A program made the position numbers and the translations under genes. A model generated the notes under the pieces. That model saw only the letters and a program-made list of their open reading frames with translations. It had not been told where the DNA came from and did no database searches. A stretch of DNA of 62,860 bases, taken from positions 1-62,860 of the forward strand of contig DASQXE010000125.1 of NCBI GenBank assembly GCA_035639875.1, written 5' to 3'. Below, piece after piece: positions 26,086-34,935 of the stretch. Source of the DNA: JAIBJP01 sp035639875. GTDB taxonomy: Bacteria; Actinomycetota; Thermoleophilia; Gaiellales; Gaiellaceae. The stretch's first letter is position 1. The number at the start of each line of letters is the position of its first letter.

Positions 26086-26836
26086 TGTGTTCGAGGAACG
26101 GGCGGAACAGGTCGAGCGGAAGTGGGAGGATCAGCGTCGAGGAACGCTCGGAGCTGATTTCGAGCATCGTCTGCAGGAAGCGCAGCTGAACGGAGATGGG
26201 ATTCTGGCTCAGCACGCCGGCGGCGTCCTTGAGCCTCTCCGAAGCTTGGAACTCGCCCTCGGCGGCGATCACCTTGGCGCGCCGCTCGCGTTCGGCCTCC
26301 GCCTGCCGGGCCATCGCGCGTTGCATGCCGGAGGGGATCTCGACGTCCTTCACCTCCACGATGGAGACCTTGATTCCCCAGGGCGATGTCGCCTCGTCGA
26401 TGATCTCTTGCAGGATCGCGTTGATCTTGTCGCGCTCTGAGAGGAGCTCGTCGAGAACATGCTGGCCCAGGACGCTTCGCAGCGTGGTCTGCGCGATCTG
26501 CGAGGTGGCGACCATGAAGTTCTCCACCTGCACGATTGCCTTCTCCGGATCGATGATCCGGAAGTAGGCGACGGCGTTCACTCGGACTGGGACGTTGTCC
26601 TTGGTGATGACCTCCTGCGGCGGGATGTTGAGCGTGACGGTGCGCAGGTCGACGCGGACCATCTTGTCGACGACCGGGATGAGCAGGAAGAGACCTGGTC
26701 CCTTCGGGGGCGAGTGCAGCCGGCCCAGCCGGAAGATCACGCCGCGCTCGTACTCTCGCGCGATGCGAATCGACGCCGAGAGGAGGAAGAGGAGGATGAC
26801 GACGACGGCCGCGATCGCGACCAGGGCTGCGGTCAA
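26075..26836 (-). CDS. SPFH/stomatin-like (slipin) membrane protein
   Basis: A 253-residue band-7 protein. One N-terminal membrane helix (about 1-25) is followed by REYERGVIFRLGRL, GLFLLIPVVDKMVRVDLRTVTLNIPPQE and the helical QAEAERERRAKVIAAEGEFQASERL, typical of slipins that oligomerise on membranes. It directly follows the NfeD gene in the same direction; this NfeD-stomatin pair is widespread and the two proteins likely interact. Start is TTG 26836. Confidence 0.92.
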   Translation of the reverse strand: MTAALVAIAAVVVILLFLLSASIRIAREYERGVIFRLGRLHSPPKGPGLFLLIPVVDKMVRVDLRTVTLNIPPQEVITKDNVPVRVNAVAYFRIIDPEKAIVQVENFMVATSQIAQTTLRSVLGQHVLDELLSERDKINAILQEIIDEATSPWGIKVSIVEVKDVEIPSGMQRAMARQAEAERERRAKVIAAEGEFQASERLKDAAGVLSQNPISVQLRFLQTMLEISSERSSTLILPLPLDLFRPFLEHTER

Positions 26837-26866
26837 GGCATTCCCTTTCGGAGCGGGGAGCCCATC

Positions 26867-28186
26867 CTATGCCGTTACAGGTTCAGCTGTCTCTGCGCGG
26901 CTGACCTCGAGCACCAGGCCGTCGTGGATTCTGTCCACCTGGACGGGTGCCCCGACCTCCAGGGGCTCGCCGTCGGTCCTGGCCTGCCACAGCTCGCCGT
27001 GGATGAAGACGAAACCGGCCGGGTCGAGCGCCTTGCGCACGACGCCGATCTGACCGACGAGCTCTTCTTGTCCAGTGACCGGACGCCGTCGGCGTGCCTG
27101 CACGATCTTCGTGACGGCGAACATGACGAGCAAGGCGAACGTCCCCGCGATCGCGATCGCAACCCAGAGTGAGACCTGGTAACCGGGCCCCGCCGGGTCG
27201 AAGAGCATGAGCGAGCCGATGACGAAGCAGGAGGCACCCGCGAGCGCGAGGGCGCCGTGGCTCATCACGAAGGGTTCCGCAGCGAAGAAGGCGGCGGCCA
27301 GGAGGATGAGCAAGACCCCGGCGGCACTCACCGGCAACACCTGAAGCCCGAAGAAGGCAACGATGAGCGAGATGGCTCCGACGGTGCCCGGGAAGATGAG
27401 GCCCGGATTGAAGAGCTCGACCGTGATCCCAAGCGTCCCGATCGATAGAAGCAGGACGATGATGTTGGGGTCGATGATCGTGTTCAGGATGCGCTTCCAG
27501 AATGACATCCTCACCGTGTCGACTTCGGCGTTGGCCGTATGCAGGACGATCCCCTTCGGCTCGACGCGCGTGCCGTCGATCTTGTCGAGCAGCGCGGGCA
27601 AGCTCGGGGCGATGTAGTCGACGACGTTCATCGAGAGCGCCTGCCGAGCGGGCAGGTTGGCCGCGACGCGCACCGCCTTCTCCGCCCAATCGGCGTTGCG
27701 GCCGTGTTCGGAGGCCAGCGAACGGATGTAGGCGACGGCGTCGTTGATCACCTTCCGTTTGAGATCGCTCGGGATGTTTCCGCCGTTCGTCGAAATGGGC
27801 GTCGAGGAGCCGATGTTGGTCTCGGGCGCCATCGCCGCCACGTCGGATGCCATCGTGATGAAGACGCCCGCCGAGGCGTCACGCGACCCGGGCGGGTAGA
27901 CGTAGACGATCACCGGGACCTTCGACTCGAGGATGTGCTTGATGATGTTGCGCATCGCGCTGTCGAGGCCGCCCGGAGTGTCGACGAGGAGGACGACCGC
28001 GTTGTAGTGCTGGTCGTTCGCTTGGTCGATGGCGCCGTTCAGGTAGTCCTGCGTGACCGGGTTTATGTCACTCGCGAACTCCACGGCGAGCACGCGGTTA
28101 CGCTCGGCCCCGGCTGCGGTTCCGGCGAGCACGAGGGAGAGAAGAATGACGCTCGAGAGAGCGAAAAATGCCCGCAGCGACGGCAT
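26867..28186 (-). CDS. NfeD family membrane-bound ClpP-class serine protease
   Basis: A long-form NfeD of 439 residues, the protease partner of stomatins. ATG 28186 gives a signal peptide (MPSLRAFFALSSVILLSLV). The ClpP-like domain shows LLVDTPGG and DASAGVFITMASD with the Ser nucleophile. Then come about five membrane helices and a C-terminal OB-fold NfeD domain (GQIGVVRKALDPAGFVFIHG...GAPVQV). It probably cleaves the hydrophobic C-terminus of its stomatin partner, as shown for archaeal homologues. It diverges from the amidase gene. Confidence 0.92.
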   Translation of the reverse strand: MPSLRAFFALSSVILLSLVLAGTAAGAERNRVLAVEFASDINPVTQDYLNGAIDQANDQHYNAVVLLVDTPGGLDSAMRNIIKHILESKVPVIVYVYPPGSRDASAGVFITMASDVAAMAPETNIGSSTPISTNGGNIPSDLKRKVINDAVAYIRSLASEHGRNADWAEKAVRVAANLPARQALSMNVVDYIAPSLPALLDKIDGTRVEPKGIVLHTANAEVDTVRMSFWKRILNTIIDPNIIVLLLSIGTLGITVELFNPGLIFPGTVGAISLIVAFFGLQVLPVSAAGVLLILLAAAFFAAEPFVMSHGALALAGASCFVIGSLMLFDPAGPGYQVSLWVAIAIAGTFALLVMFAVTKIVQARRRRPVTGQEELVGQIGVVRKALDPAGFVFIHGELWQARTDGEPLEVGAPVQVDRIHDGLVLEVSRAETAEPVTA

Positions 28187-28278
28187 TTTTGAGTGTAAGC
28201 ATTCTATCAGGAAGGGGTGTTTCACCTTGAGCGCCGGGAAGGCGTCCGTCACGCTCCGCCGAAGGCTCCCTTGCCGCG

Positions 28279-30432
28279 ATGACTCTCCTGCGGGCTCTCA
28301 CCGTCGGTCTCGTCTGCGCCGCTTGCGCCGCCGGCCCGGCGGCGGCAGACCACGTCCGGCTCGTGGTGCGGGACGAGCCGGTGAATGCCCGCGCGGAGCG
28401 GTCGCACGCCGCTCCGGTGCGCTTCGACATGGTGGGGCTCCATTGGCGCGGGCCGGGATCCGTGTGGTTCCAGACGCGTTCGCTGGCCGGCGTATGGAGC
28501 GCGTGGCAGCCCGTCGCGCCCGAGAGCGAGGACCTTCCGGACCGCGCAACGGCGGAGGGCCGGGCGCGGGCGGGCTGGAAGCTTGGCAACGCCTACTGGA
28601 CGGGGCCTGCGAACTCGATCCGTTACCGCTTCGCCGGCGGCGTCACGCGTCTGCGCGCCTTCTTCATCTGGAGCGCTGTCGAGCCGACGACCGTGCGAGA
28701 CACCGCGCGGGCGACGCGGCCGGGGATCATCAGCCGGGCGGAATGGGGCGCGGACGAATCGATCGTCCGCGCGCCGCCGTCCTACGCCGAGCGCTTGCGC
28801 TTTGCGGTCGTCCACCACACCGCGGGGACGAACTCGTACAGCGCGGCCGAGTCGGCGGCGATCGTTCGCGGGATCCAGCGCTACCACGTGCTGGCCAACG
28901 GCTGGAACGACATCGGCTACAACTTCCTCGTCGACAAGTACGGTCAGATCTTCGAGGGCCGTGGCGGTGGTATCAACCGGAACGTCATCGGGGCGCACGC
29001 GCAGGGTTTCAACACGGGCAGCACCGGCGTGGCCGTGCTCGGTACGTACTCGAGCGTGCCGATCTCGTCCTCGGCTCGATCCGCGCTGGTCCGTTTGCTC
29101 GCGTGGCGGCTCGACGTCGCGCATGTCGATCCGCTCAGCCGCCTGACGTGGGTTTCTGGGGGCAATTCCGAGTATCCGGCGGGAACGCTGGTCCGTCTAC
29201 GGGCGGTGTCCGGGCATCGCGACACCGGCCCGACGAGCTGCCCGGGGAATGCGCTCTACGGCCAGCTCCCGGGCATCGCCTCCGCGGTCGCCGCGCTCGG
29301 CCTGCCGAAGCTGTACGACCCGGAGGTGTCGGGAAGCCTCGGTGGCCCGGTGCGCATCACGGGCCGACTCTCGACTGCGCTTCCCTGGTCGGTGACGATC
29401 ACCGACCAAGCTGGCGCTACGGTTGCGAGCGGTAGCGGGACCGGAACGGGGGTCGACTGGACCTGGGACGCCACCGCAACTCCGTTCGGCACTTTCTTCT
29501 ACACCGTCGCCGCCGGCTCGGACGTGCGCCCATGGAGGTCGCGCGTCCCGGGGCCTCCAGCGCTCGCGGTGGAACACGTGGTCGCGGCACCGCATGCGCT
29601 GACCCCGAATGGGGACGGGATCGGGGAGACGATGAACATCTCTTTCTCGCTGACAACGGCCGCGACCGTCACGGTCGATGTCGAGAACGGCTCGGGCTTG
29701 GTCGTACGTCGCCTGGCTTCGTCGCGATCCTTTCCAGCGGGGACGTCGTCGCTCGTCTGGGACGGGCGGAACGGGAGCGGCACACGCGTGGCCGACGGTC
29801 TGTACACGCTCCGCTTCAACGCCGTGTCACCGGGGCAGGCCGCGACGGCGAGCGGCAACGTCGTCGTCGATCGCACGCTCGGGCACCTCAGCGTCGCGCC
29901 AACGCTTTTTTCGCCCAACGGGGACGGTCGGCTCGACACCGTATCCGCGTCGTACGAGCTGGCGCGCGTGGCGTTCGTCCGCGTCCAGGTCCTCCGCGCT
30001 GGCACCGTCGTCGCCAGGCTCACGAAGGAGGATCTGGGCGCCGGAGCACACTCCGTGTCGTGGAGCGGGCGCGCCGGAGGCGCACCCGTCCCTGACGGCG
30101 TCTACAGGCTCCGCGTGCAGGCCACCACCTCGCTCGGCACGCGTTCGTTGAGTCAGTCGGTTCGCGTCGACACGGCGCCGCCCGTCGTTCGAATCATCTG
30201 GGCGGTCGCGGGAACGCGGACGCGAGTAAGGGTCAGCCTGAGCGAAGCCGCACGAGCGGTGGTTTGGCTAGGCCCCGTCCACTGGTGGGGCGGCACCAGG
30301 TTCTCGGTGGACCTGTCCGCCGGTACGAGCATGGTGTCACACCGCGGACGGTACGGCGCGGTCCGGATCATCGCCCGCGACGCCGCCGGGAACCGCAGCG
30401 CGGCGGTGACCTCCAAGGTCCTCCGTCTCTAG
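28279..30432 (+). CDS. Secreted N-acetylmuramoyl-L-alanine amidase with FlgD-like repeats
   Basis: A 717-residue exported protein. A signal peptide (1-24) is followed by an unassigned beta-rich region, then a PGRP/Amidase_2 domain (about 150-340) starting SRAEWGADES, with zinc-ligand candidates in VVHHTAG and SGHRDTGPTSCPG and the YNFLVDKYGQIFEGRGG motif. The C-terminal half has two FlgD/Ig-like repeats, each opening with PNGDG and containing VRWDG- or SWSGR-type turns. It should cut or bind peptidoglycan at the cell surface. Start is ATG. Confidence 0.9.
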   Translation: MTLLRALTVGLVCAACAAGPAAADHVRLVVRDEPVNARAERSHAAPVRFDMVGLHWRGPGSVWFQTRSLAGVWSAWQPVAPESEDLPDRATAEGRARAGWKLGNAYWTGPANSIRYRFAGGVTRLRAFFIWSAVEPTTVRDTARATRPGIISRAEWGADESIVRAPPSYAERLRFAVVHHTAGTNSYSAAESAAIVRGIQRYHVLANGWNDIGYNFLVDKYGQIFEGRGGGINRNVIGAHAQGFNTGSTGVAVLGTYSSVPISSSARSALVRLLAWRLDVAHVDPLSRLTWVSGGNSEYPAGTLVRLRAVSGHRDTGPTSCPGNALYGQLPGIASAVAALGLPKLYDPEVSGSLGGPVRITGRLSTALPWSVTITDQAGATVASGSGTGTGVDWTWDATATPFGTFFYTVAAGSDVRPWRSRVPGPPALAVEHVVAAPHALTPNGDGIGETMNISFSLTTAATVTVDVENGSGLVVRRLASSRSFPAGTSSLVWDGRNGSGTRVADGLYTLRFNAVSPGQAATASGNVVVDRTLGHLSVAPTLFSPNGDGRLDTVSASYELARVAFVRVQVLRAGTVVARLTKEDLGAGAHSVSWSGRAGGAPVPDGVYRLRVQATTSLGTRSLSQSVRVDTAPPVVRIIWAVAGTRTRVRVSLSEAARAVVWLGPVHWWGGTRFSVDLSAGTSMVSHRGRYGAVRIIARDAAGNRSAAVTSKVLRL

Positions 30433-30436
30433 CCTC

Positions 30437-31189
30437 CTACCGCTCGAACCGAACCTCGCCGCTCTCGATGGAGCGGCGCTCTCCTCCAATCTGCACCTCG
30501 AGCCGACCGTCCCTCCTAATCCCGACGCCTACGCCGGTCTCTCCGTCGAGGAAGATGCGGCGCCCGCGGAGAAAATCGCGTGCGCCGAGGCCGTGGTAGA
30601 GGGCTTCGAGTCCGCCTTCCCGCCAGAGCTCGTAATCGCGCTCGAGCGTGGCCAGGAGCGAGGCGAGCAGCGGAGCGCGCTCGCGTCGTACTCCGTCCGT
30701 GGTGTAGAGCGAACCCGGAGTCACGCTTGCGTTCGCCGGGAGCTCTTCACGTGATTGATTGACGTTCACGCCGAGGCCGATGACGACCGCGTCGTCACGT
30801 GTCTCGGCTAGTACCCCCGCCACCTTGCGGCGGTTGACCATGACGTCGTTCGGCCACTTCACCTGAACGGCGAGGCCCAGGGCCTGCTCCACGGTCTCCG
30901 CGGCGGCGAGTCCGGCCACGAGTGGGAGCTCGGTGGCCTTGCGGTCCGCAGAGGGACGCAGGAGGAGCGAGCAAAGGATCGCGGTCCCTGGAGGCGCCTC
31001 CCAGCCCCGGCCCAGCCGCCCTCGGCCCTGCGTTTGCACGTCGCAGACGGCGACGGCTCCCTCGGCGAGCTCTGGGCCGAGGAGCTGCTGTGACGACTCG
31101 CACGAGGTTTCGAAGAGGTACGGCCTCCCGAAGCGTCCGGTCAGCAGGGACTCGACCTGCTCTGGGGCGAGCGAGTCGGCAGCGTCCAC
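30437..31189 (-). CDS. birA: Biotin--[acetyl-CoA-carboxylase] ligase BirA (no HTH)
   Basis: A 250-residue biotin protein ligase that biotinylates BCCP of acetyl-CoA carboxylase. The ATP/biotin loop appears as TQGRGRLGRGWEAPPG, with VKWPNDVMVNRRKVAGVLAE and GLGVNVNQ downstream. There is no N-terminal helix-turn-helix, so it is the monofunctional type and not a repressor. It converges on the amidase gene (4-base gap) and diverges from the sigma-factor gene with only 20 bases between starts. It lies near accD-accA, whose complex needs biotin. Start is GTG. Confidence 0.93.
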   Translation of the reverse strand: MDAADSLAPEQVESLLTGRFGRPYLFETSCESSQQLLGPELAEGAVAVCDVQTQGRGRLGRGWEAPPGTAILCSLLLRPSADRKATELPLVAGLAAAETVEQALGLAVQVKWPNDVMVNRRKVAGVLAETRDDAVVIGLGVNVNQSREELPANASVTPGSLYTTDGVRRERAPLLASLLATLERDYELWREGGLEALYHGLGARDFLRGRRIFLDGETGVGVGIRRDGRLEVQIGGERRSIESGEVRFER

Positions 31190-31209
31190 TTCACTACACT
31201 AACGGCGCC

Positions 31210-31821
31210 GTGCAACCGATCGCAGCCGAGACCCGTCAGTACGAGCGGAATGGGTGCGGCAACCGGAAGTACGAGCGGCTGAGCGACGTGGAGCTCGTGC
31301 GCCAGGCCACAAGCGGAGACGGACGGGCGCTCGAGACCCTGGTCGCGCGTTACAGCCCGCGCGTCAACCGCATCTCCGCGCAGCTCTTCGGGGACTTCGA
31401 GGACGCGCGCGACGCGGCTCAGGAATCGCTCGTGAAACTCTGTACGAAGCTGCGCCAGTTCCGCGGGGAAGCGCAGTTCGCCACGTGGCTGCACCGTCTC
31501 GTCGTCAACACGTGCCGGGACCGGATCGCCGTCCAGCGGGTGCGCAGAACTGAGCCGCTCGTTCTCGAGGACCGCGCAACGGATGAGGACTCCGACCCGT
31601 CGTCGTTGGCTGCGCTCGCCGATCTGCGTCGCGACTTGGCCGACGCCCTCTCCCGGCTGTCGCCGAAGCAGCGCGCTGCCGTCGTCCTACGGGACTCGTT
31701 TGGACTGCCTTACTCGGAAGTCGCGCGTCTGGCCCGCATTCCGGTCGGCACGGCCAAGTGCTACGTGCACCGGGCGCGTGCCCGTGTGAAAGCGCATCTC
31801 GAGGAACTCGCCCAAGTATGA
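31210..31821 (+). CDS. ECF-type sigma-70 factor, first gene of the fatty-acid operon
   Basis: A 203-residue group 4 sigma factor. Region 2 reads LVARYSPRVNRISAQLFGDFEDARDAAQESLVKL with the -10-binding helix through FATWLHRLVVNTCRD; region 4 reads LSPKQRAAVVLRDSFGLPYSEVARLARIPVGTAKCYVHRARARVK. No region 1 or 3 and no anti-sigma gene is adjacent. GTG 31210 is the first start after the divergent birA. Its stop overlaps the fabZ ATG (ATGA), coupling it to lipid synthesis. Target promoters are unknown. Confidence 0.9.
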   Translation: MQPIAAETRQYERNGCGNRKYERLSDVELVRQATSGDGRALETLVARYSPRVNRISAQLFGDFEDARDAAQESLVKLCTKLRQFRGEAQFATWLHRLVVNTCRDRIAVQRVRRTEPLVLEDRATDEDSDPSSLAALADLRRDLADALSRLSPKQRAAVVLRDSFGLPYSEVARLARIPVGTAKCYVHRARARVKAHLEELAQV

Positions 31822-32255
31822 AAACCATCCTCGACCGTGCGGGGATCGAAGAAATCCTCCCGCACCGCGACCCCTTCCTCCTGCTCGACGAGGTGGTCGA
31901 GCTCGAGCCGGGGGTCCGAGTCGTCGCCCGCAAGTTCGTCCGCGACGACGAGTGGTACCTGGCCGGGCACTTCCCGGGCCGGCCGATCATGCCGGGGGTC
32001 CTGATCGTGGAGGCGATGGCGCAGACGGGGGCGGTTGCCGTACTTGCGGGCGAGGCCAACCGGGGCAAGCTCGCCCTGTTCGCGGGTATCGACGACGTGC
32101 GCTTCAAGCGCATCGTCGAACCCGGCGACGAGTTGGAGCTGACGTGCGAGCTCGAGCGCGTGCGCGGTCCGATCGGGCGCGGCAAGGCGACGGCGACCGT
32201 GGACGGCGAGCTCGCGGCGCGCGGCAGCCTGACGTTCGCGGTGACCGACGGCTAG
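31818..32255 (+). CDS. fabZ: 3-hydroxyacyl-ACP dehydratase FabZ
   Basis: A 145-residue hot-dog-fold dehydratase of type II fatty-acid synthesis. ATG 31818 gives MKTILDRAGIEEILPHRDPFLLLDEV; the catalytic His is in GHFPGRPIMPGVLIVEAMAQ, with the Glu in the same segment. It is co-translated with the sigma factor upstream and abuts fabH. Confidence 0.95.
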   Translation: MKTILDRAGIEEILPHRDPFLLLDEVVELEPGVRVVARKFVRDDEWYLAGHFPGRPIMPGVLIVEAMAQTGAVAVLAGEANRGKLALFAGIDDVRFKRIVEPGDELELTCELERVRGPIGRGKATATVDGELAARGSLTFAVTDG

Positions 32256-33275
32256 ATGCTCGCGGACGTCTCTCGCAACGGAGCGATCGGCATCACCGGC
32301 GTGGGCTGCTACGTGCCCGAGCGCGTGCTCACGAACGAGGACCTGTCGCAGATGGTCGACACCTCGGACGAGTGGATCACCGAACGAACCGGGATCAAGG
32401 AGCGGCGCATCGCAGACCGAGGGCAGGCGGCGAGCGACCTCGCGCTGCCCGCGGCACAACAGGCGCTCGCGGCGGCGGGCCTCGATGGCGCCGACGTGGA
32501 GCTTGTCATCGTCGCCACCGTCACGCCCGACATGTTCTTCCCGTCCACGGGATCGCTCGTGGCGACAGCGTTGGGCGCCGACGAGGCGGGCGCCTACGAC
32601 CTGTCGGCCGGCTGCACGGGCTTCATGTACGCGCTCGCGCAGGCCTACGGCGCGGTCGCCGGCGGCTTGGCGGAGAACGCGCTCGTCGTTGGAGCGGAGA
32701 CCCTCTCGAAGATCACGAACTGGCATGACCGGACGACCTGTGTCCTCTTCGGGGACGGTGCAGGGGCGGTCGTCCTCGAGCGGGTCGCCGACGGCGGATT
32801 CCTCGGTTTCGAGCTCGGCTCGGACGGCGAGGGTGGCAAGCAGCTCTCCATCCCAGCGGGAGGCTCGCGCAACCCGTCGACGGCTGAGACGGTCGAGCAG
32901 GACCTCCACTTCCTCCGCATGAACGGGCCGGAGGTGTACCGGTTCGCCACGCGTGTGCTCGTCTCGTCGGCGGAAAAGCTCCTCGAGGAGTGCGGGCTGA
33001 CCGTGGACGACATCGACCTCTACATCCCGCACCAGGCGAACAAACGCATCATCGACCACGCGGCGCGCAATCTCGGCATCCCGCAGGAGAAGATCTTCGT
33101 CAACCTGCAGAAGTACGGGAACACCTCGTCGGCCTCGATCCCGCTGTGCCTTGCGGAGGCCGTCTCGGAGGGCCGGCTGACGAAAGGCGCGCGCGTGCTC
33201 ATGACGGGCATGGGCGCCGGCCTGACTTGGGGATCGGCGTACACGATCTGGAACGACGGGCAGGAGGCGGCGTGA
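32256..33275 (+). CDS. fabH: 3-oxoacyl-ACP synthase III (FabH)
   Basis: The initiating condensing enzyme, joining an acyl-CoA primer to malonyl-ACP. Of 339 residues, the Cys-His-Asn triad is C120 (LSAGCTGF), H259 (IPHQAN) and N289 (KYGNTSSASIP). The N-terminal ITGVGCYVPERVLTNEDL and DTSDEWITERTGI are typical. The primer (acetyl or branched) cannot be told here. Start is ATG directly after the fabZ stop. Confidence 0.95.
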   Translation: MLADVSRNGAIGITGVGCYVPERVLTNEDLSQMVDTSDEWITERTGIKERRIADRGQAASDLALPAAQQALAAAGLDGADVELVIVATVTPDMFFPSTGSLVATALGADEAGAYDLSAGCTGFMYALAQAYGAVAGGLAENALVVGAETLSKITNWHDRTTCVLFGDGAGAVVLERVADGGFLGFELGSDGEGGKQLSIPAGGSRNPSTAETVEQDLHFLRMNGPEVYRFATRVLVSSAEKLLEECGLTVDDIDLYIPHQANKRIIDHAARNLGIPQEKIFVNLQKYGNTSSASIPLCLAEAVSEGRLTKGARVLMTGMGAGLTWGSAYTIWNDGQEAA

Positions 33276-34195
33276 AGGTCGCCTTCTGCTTCCCCGGCCA
33301 GGGTTCGCAGGACGTGGGCATGGGCCGCGCGATCGCCGACGAATTCCCGGAAGCGCGCGCCGTCTACGACGAGGCCTCGCAGGCGGTCGGGTTCGACGTG
33401 GCGCGCCTCTGCTTCGAGGGCCCGATCGAGGAGCTTACGCGCACGGAGATGCAGCAGCCGGCGCTTGTGGCGACGTCGATCGCGTGCCTGCGCGCGGTGG
33501 AATCGGTCGGCATCAGGGCGGACTACGTGGTCGGACACTCGGTCGGGGAGTACGCCGCTCTCGCCGCCGCCGGCGCCGTGTCGGACCGCGACACGCTGAA
33601 GCTCGTGCGGGAGCGCGGCCGGGCGATGGAGGAGGCGGCCACGCAGCACCCTGGCGCCATGGCGGCGGTGCTCGGCCTCGACGATTCGGTCGTGGAGGGT
33701 CTCTGTGCGGGAATCGACAACGTCTGGCCGGCGAACTACAACTGCCCGGGCCAGATCGTCGTCTCAGGTGAGAACGCCGCCGTCGACCGGCTGCTCGAGG
33801 AAGCCGCCGCGGCCGGCGCCCGCAAGACTGTGAAGCTGCGAGTCAGCGGCGCGTTCCACAGTCCTTTGGTCGCGCGCGCCGCGGATCGTCTCCGGCCCGC
33901 GCTTTCCGCGGTCGGCTGGCGAGACCCGGCGCCGCCGTTCATGTCCACGGTCACGGCCCGCCTGGAAGACGCTCGCCGCTTCGTGGATCTGCTCGTCGAA
34001 CAGCTCACCGGTCCCGTGAAGTTCACGCAGGCGGTGCGCGGGCTGGTCAAGGAGGGCGTGGGCGTGTTCGTGGAGGTCGGTCCGGGCCAGGTCCTCAGCG
34101 GCCTCCTGCGCCGCTGCGACCGCTCGCTCCAGACGATGTCGGTGAGCGACCCGGATTCCCTGCGGAAGCTCCAGGAGACGCTCTCCGCTGCCTAG
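33272..34195 (+). CDS. fabD: Malonyl-CoA:ACP transacylase FabD
   Basis: A 307-residue transacylase that loads malonyl onto ACP. GTG 33272 (GTGA overlap with fabH) gives MKVAFCFPGQGSQDVGMG; the nucleophile is S90 in VVGHSVGEYAAL, and the His is in VSGAFHSPLV. QQPALVATS and the C-terminal VEVGPGQVLSGLLRR complete the family pattern. Confidence 0.96.
   Translation: MKVAFCFPGQGSQDVGMGRAIADEFPEARAVYDEASQAVGFDVARLCFEGPIEELTRTEMQQPALVATSIACLRAVESVGIRADYVVGHSVGEYAALAAAGAVSDRDTLKLVRERGRAMEEAATQHPGAMAAVLGLDDSVVEGLCAGIDNVWPANYNCPGQIVVSGENAAVDRLLEEAAAAGARKTVKLRVSGAFHSPLVARAADRLRPALSAVGWRDPAPPFMSTVTARLEDARRFVDLLVEQLTGPVKFTQAVRGLVKEGVGVFVEVGPGQVLSGLLRRCDRSLQTMSVSDPDSLRKLQETLSAA
34173..34177 (+). promoter_or_regulatory. 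Ribosome binding site supporting a CTG start of fabG
   Basis: AGGAG, inside the end of fabD, ends 10 bases before CTG 34188. It is the only good Shine-Dalgarno match near the fabG start and favours the CTG over the GTG at 34224, which has no such motif at normal distance. Confidence 0.5.
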
Positions 34196-34934
34196 CGACG
34201 GCTTCGCCTCACTCGAGGGGAAGGTGGCCCTCGTCACCGGGGGGTCGCGGGGGATCGGAGCGGCGATCGCCCGCGAGCTCGGTGCGGCCGGCGCGCGCGT
34301 CGCGGTCAATTACCGCTCGGGAAAGGACGCCGCGGAGGAGATCGCCGGCGAAATCGGAGGCATCGCGGTGCAGGCGGATGTCTCCTCGCCGGACGAGGCC
34401 GCGGCACTCGTCGAAAAGGTCGAGGACGAGCTCGGCGACCTCGACGCGCTGGTCAACAACGCGGGCGTGACGAGGGACACGCTCATCGCGCGCATGAGCG
34501 ACGACGACTGGCAGACGGTCGTCGACACGAACCTGCGTGGGACGTTCAACACGACGCGCGCGGTCTCGCGGAAGATGCTGCGCCGCCGCAGCGGATCGAT
34601 CGTCAACCTGTCGAGCGTCGTCGGGGTGCACGGAAATCCCGGACAGGCGAACTACGCGGCCTCGAAGGCGGGGATCATCGGCCTGACCAAGGCCCTGGCC
34701 CGCGAGCTCGGGTCGCGAGGCGTGCGCGTGAACGCAATCGCGCCGGGCTACATCACGACCGAGCTCACCGACGTACTGAACGACGAGCAGCGTGGACTGA
34801 TCCTGCAGAACACGCCGCTCGGGCGCCTCGGCGAGCCGGAGGACGTAGCCCGTGCGGTACGCTTCCTGTGCTCTGACGAGGCCGCGTTCATCACGGGCGA
34901 GGTGCTGCTCGTCGACGGTGGCCTAGGGATGTGA
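34188..34934 (+). CDS. fabG: 3-oxoacyl-ACP reductase FabG
   Basis: An NADPH-dependent short-chain dehydrogenase of type II fatty-acid synthesis. The glycine motif VTGGSRGIG, NNAG, catalytic Ser (NLSSVVG), Y156 and K160 (YAASK) are present, and the C-terminus FITGEVLLVDGGLGM is standard. From CTG 34188 the N-terminus is MPSDGFASLEGKVALVTGG and the length 248 residues, as usual. The alternative GTG 34224 would start inside the first beta strand. It overlaps fabD and is followed one base later by fabF. Confidence 0.93.
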   Translation: MPSDGFASLEGKVALVTGGSRGIGAAIARELGAAGARVAVNYRSGKDAAEEIAGEIGGIAVQADVSSPDEAAALVEKVEDELGDLDALVNNAGVTRDTLIARMSDDDWQTVVDTNLRGTFNTTRAVSRKMLRRRSGSIVNLSSVVGVHGNPGQANYAASKAGIIGLTKALARELGSRGVRVNAIAPGYITTELTDVLNDEQRGLILQNTPLGRLGEPEDVARAVRFLCSDEAAFITGEVLLVDGGLGM

Positions 34935-34935
34935 G

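Noticed and set aside
28053..29435. Long overlapping frame within the amidase gene
   Set aside because: No domain and Arg-rich; the amidase frame has a signal peptide and catalytic motifs.
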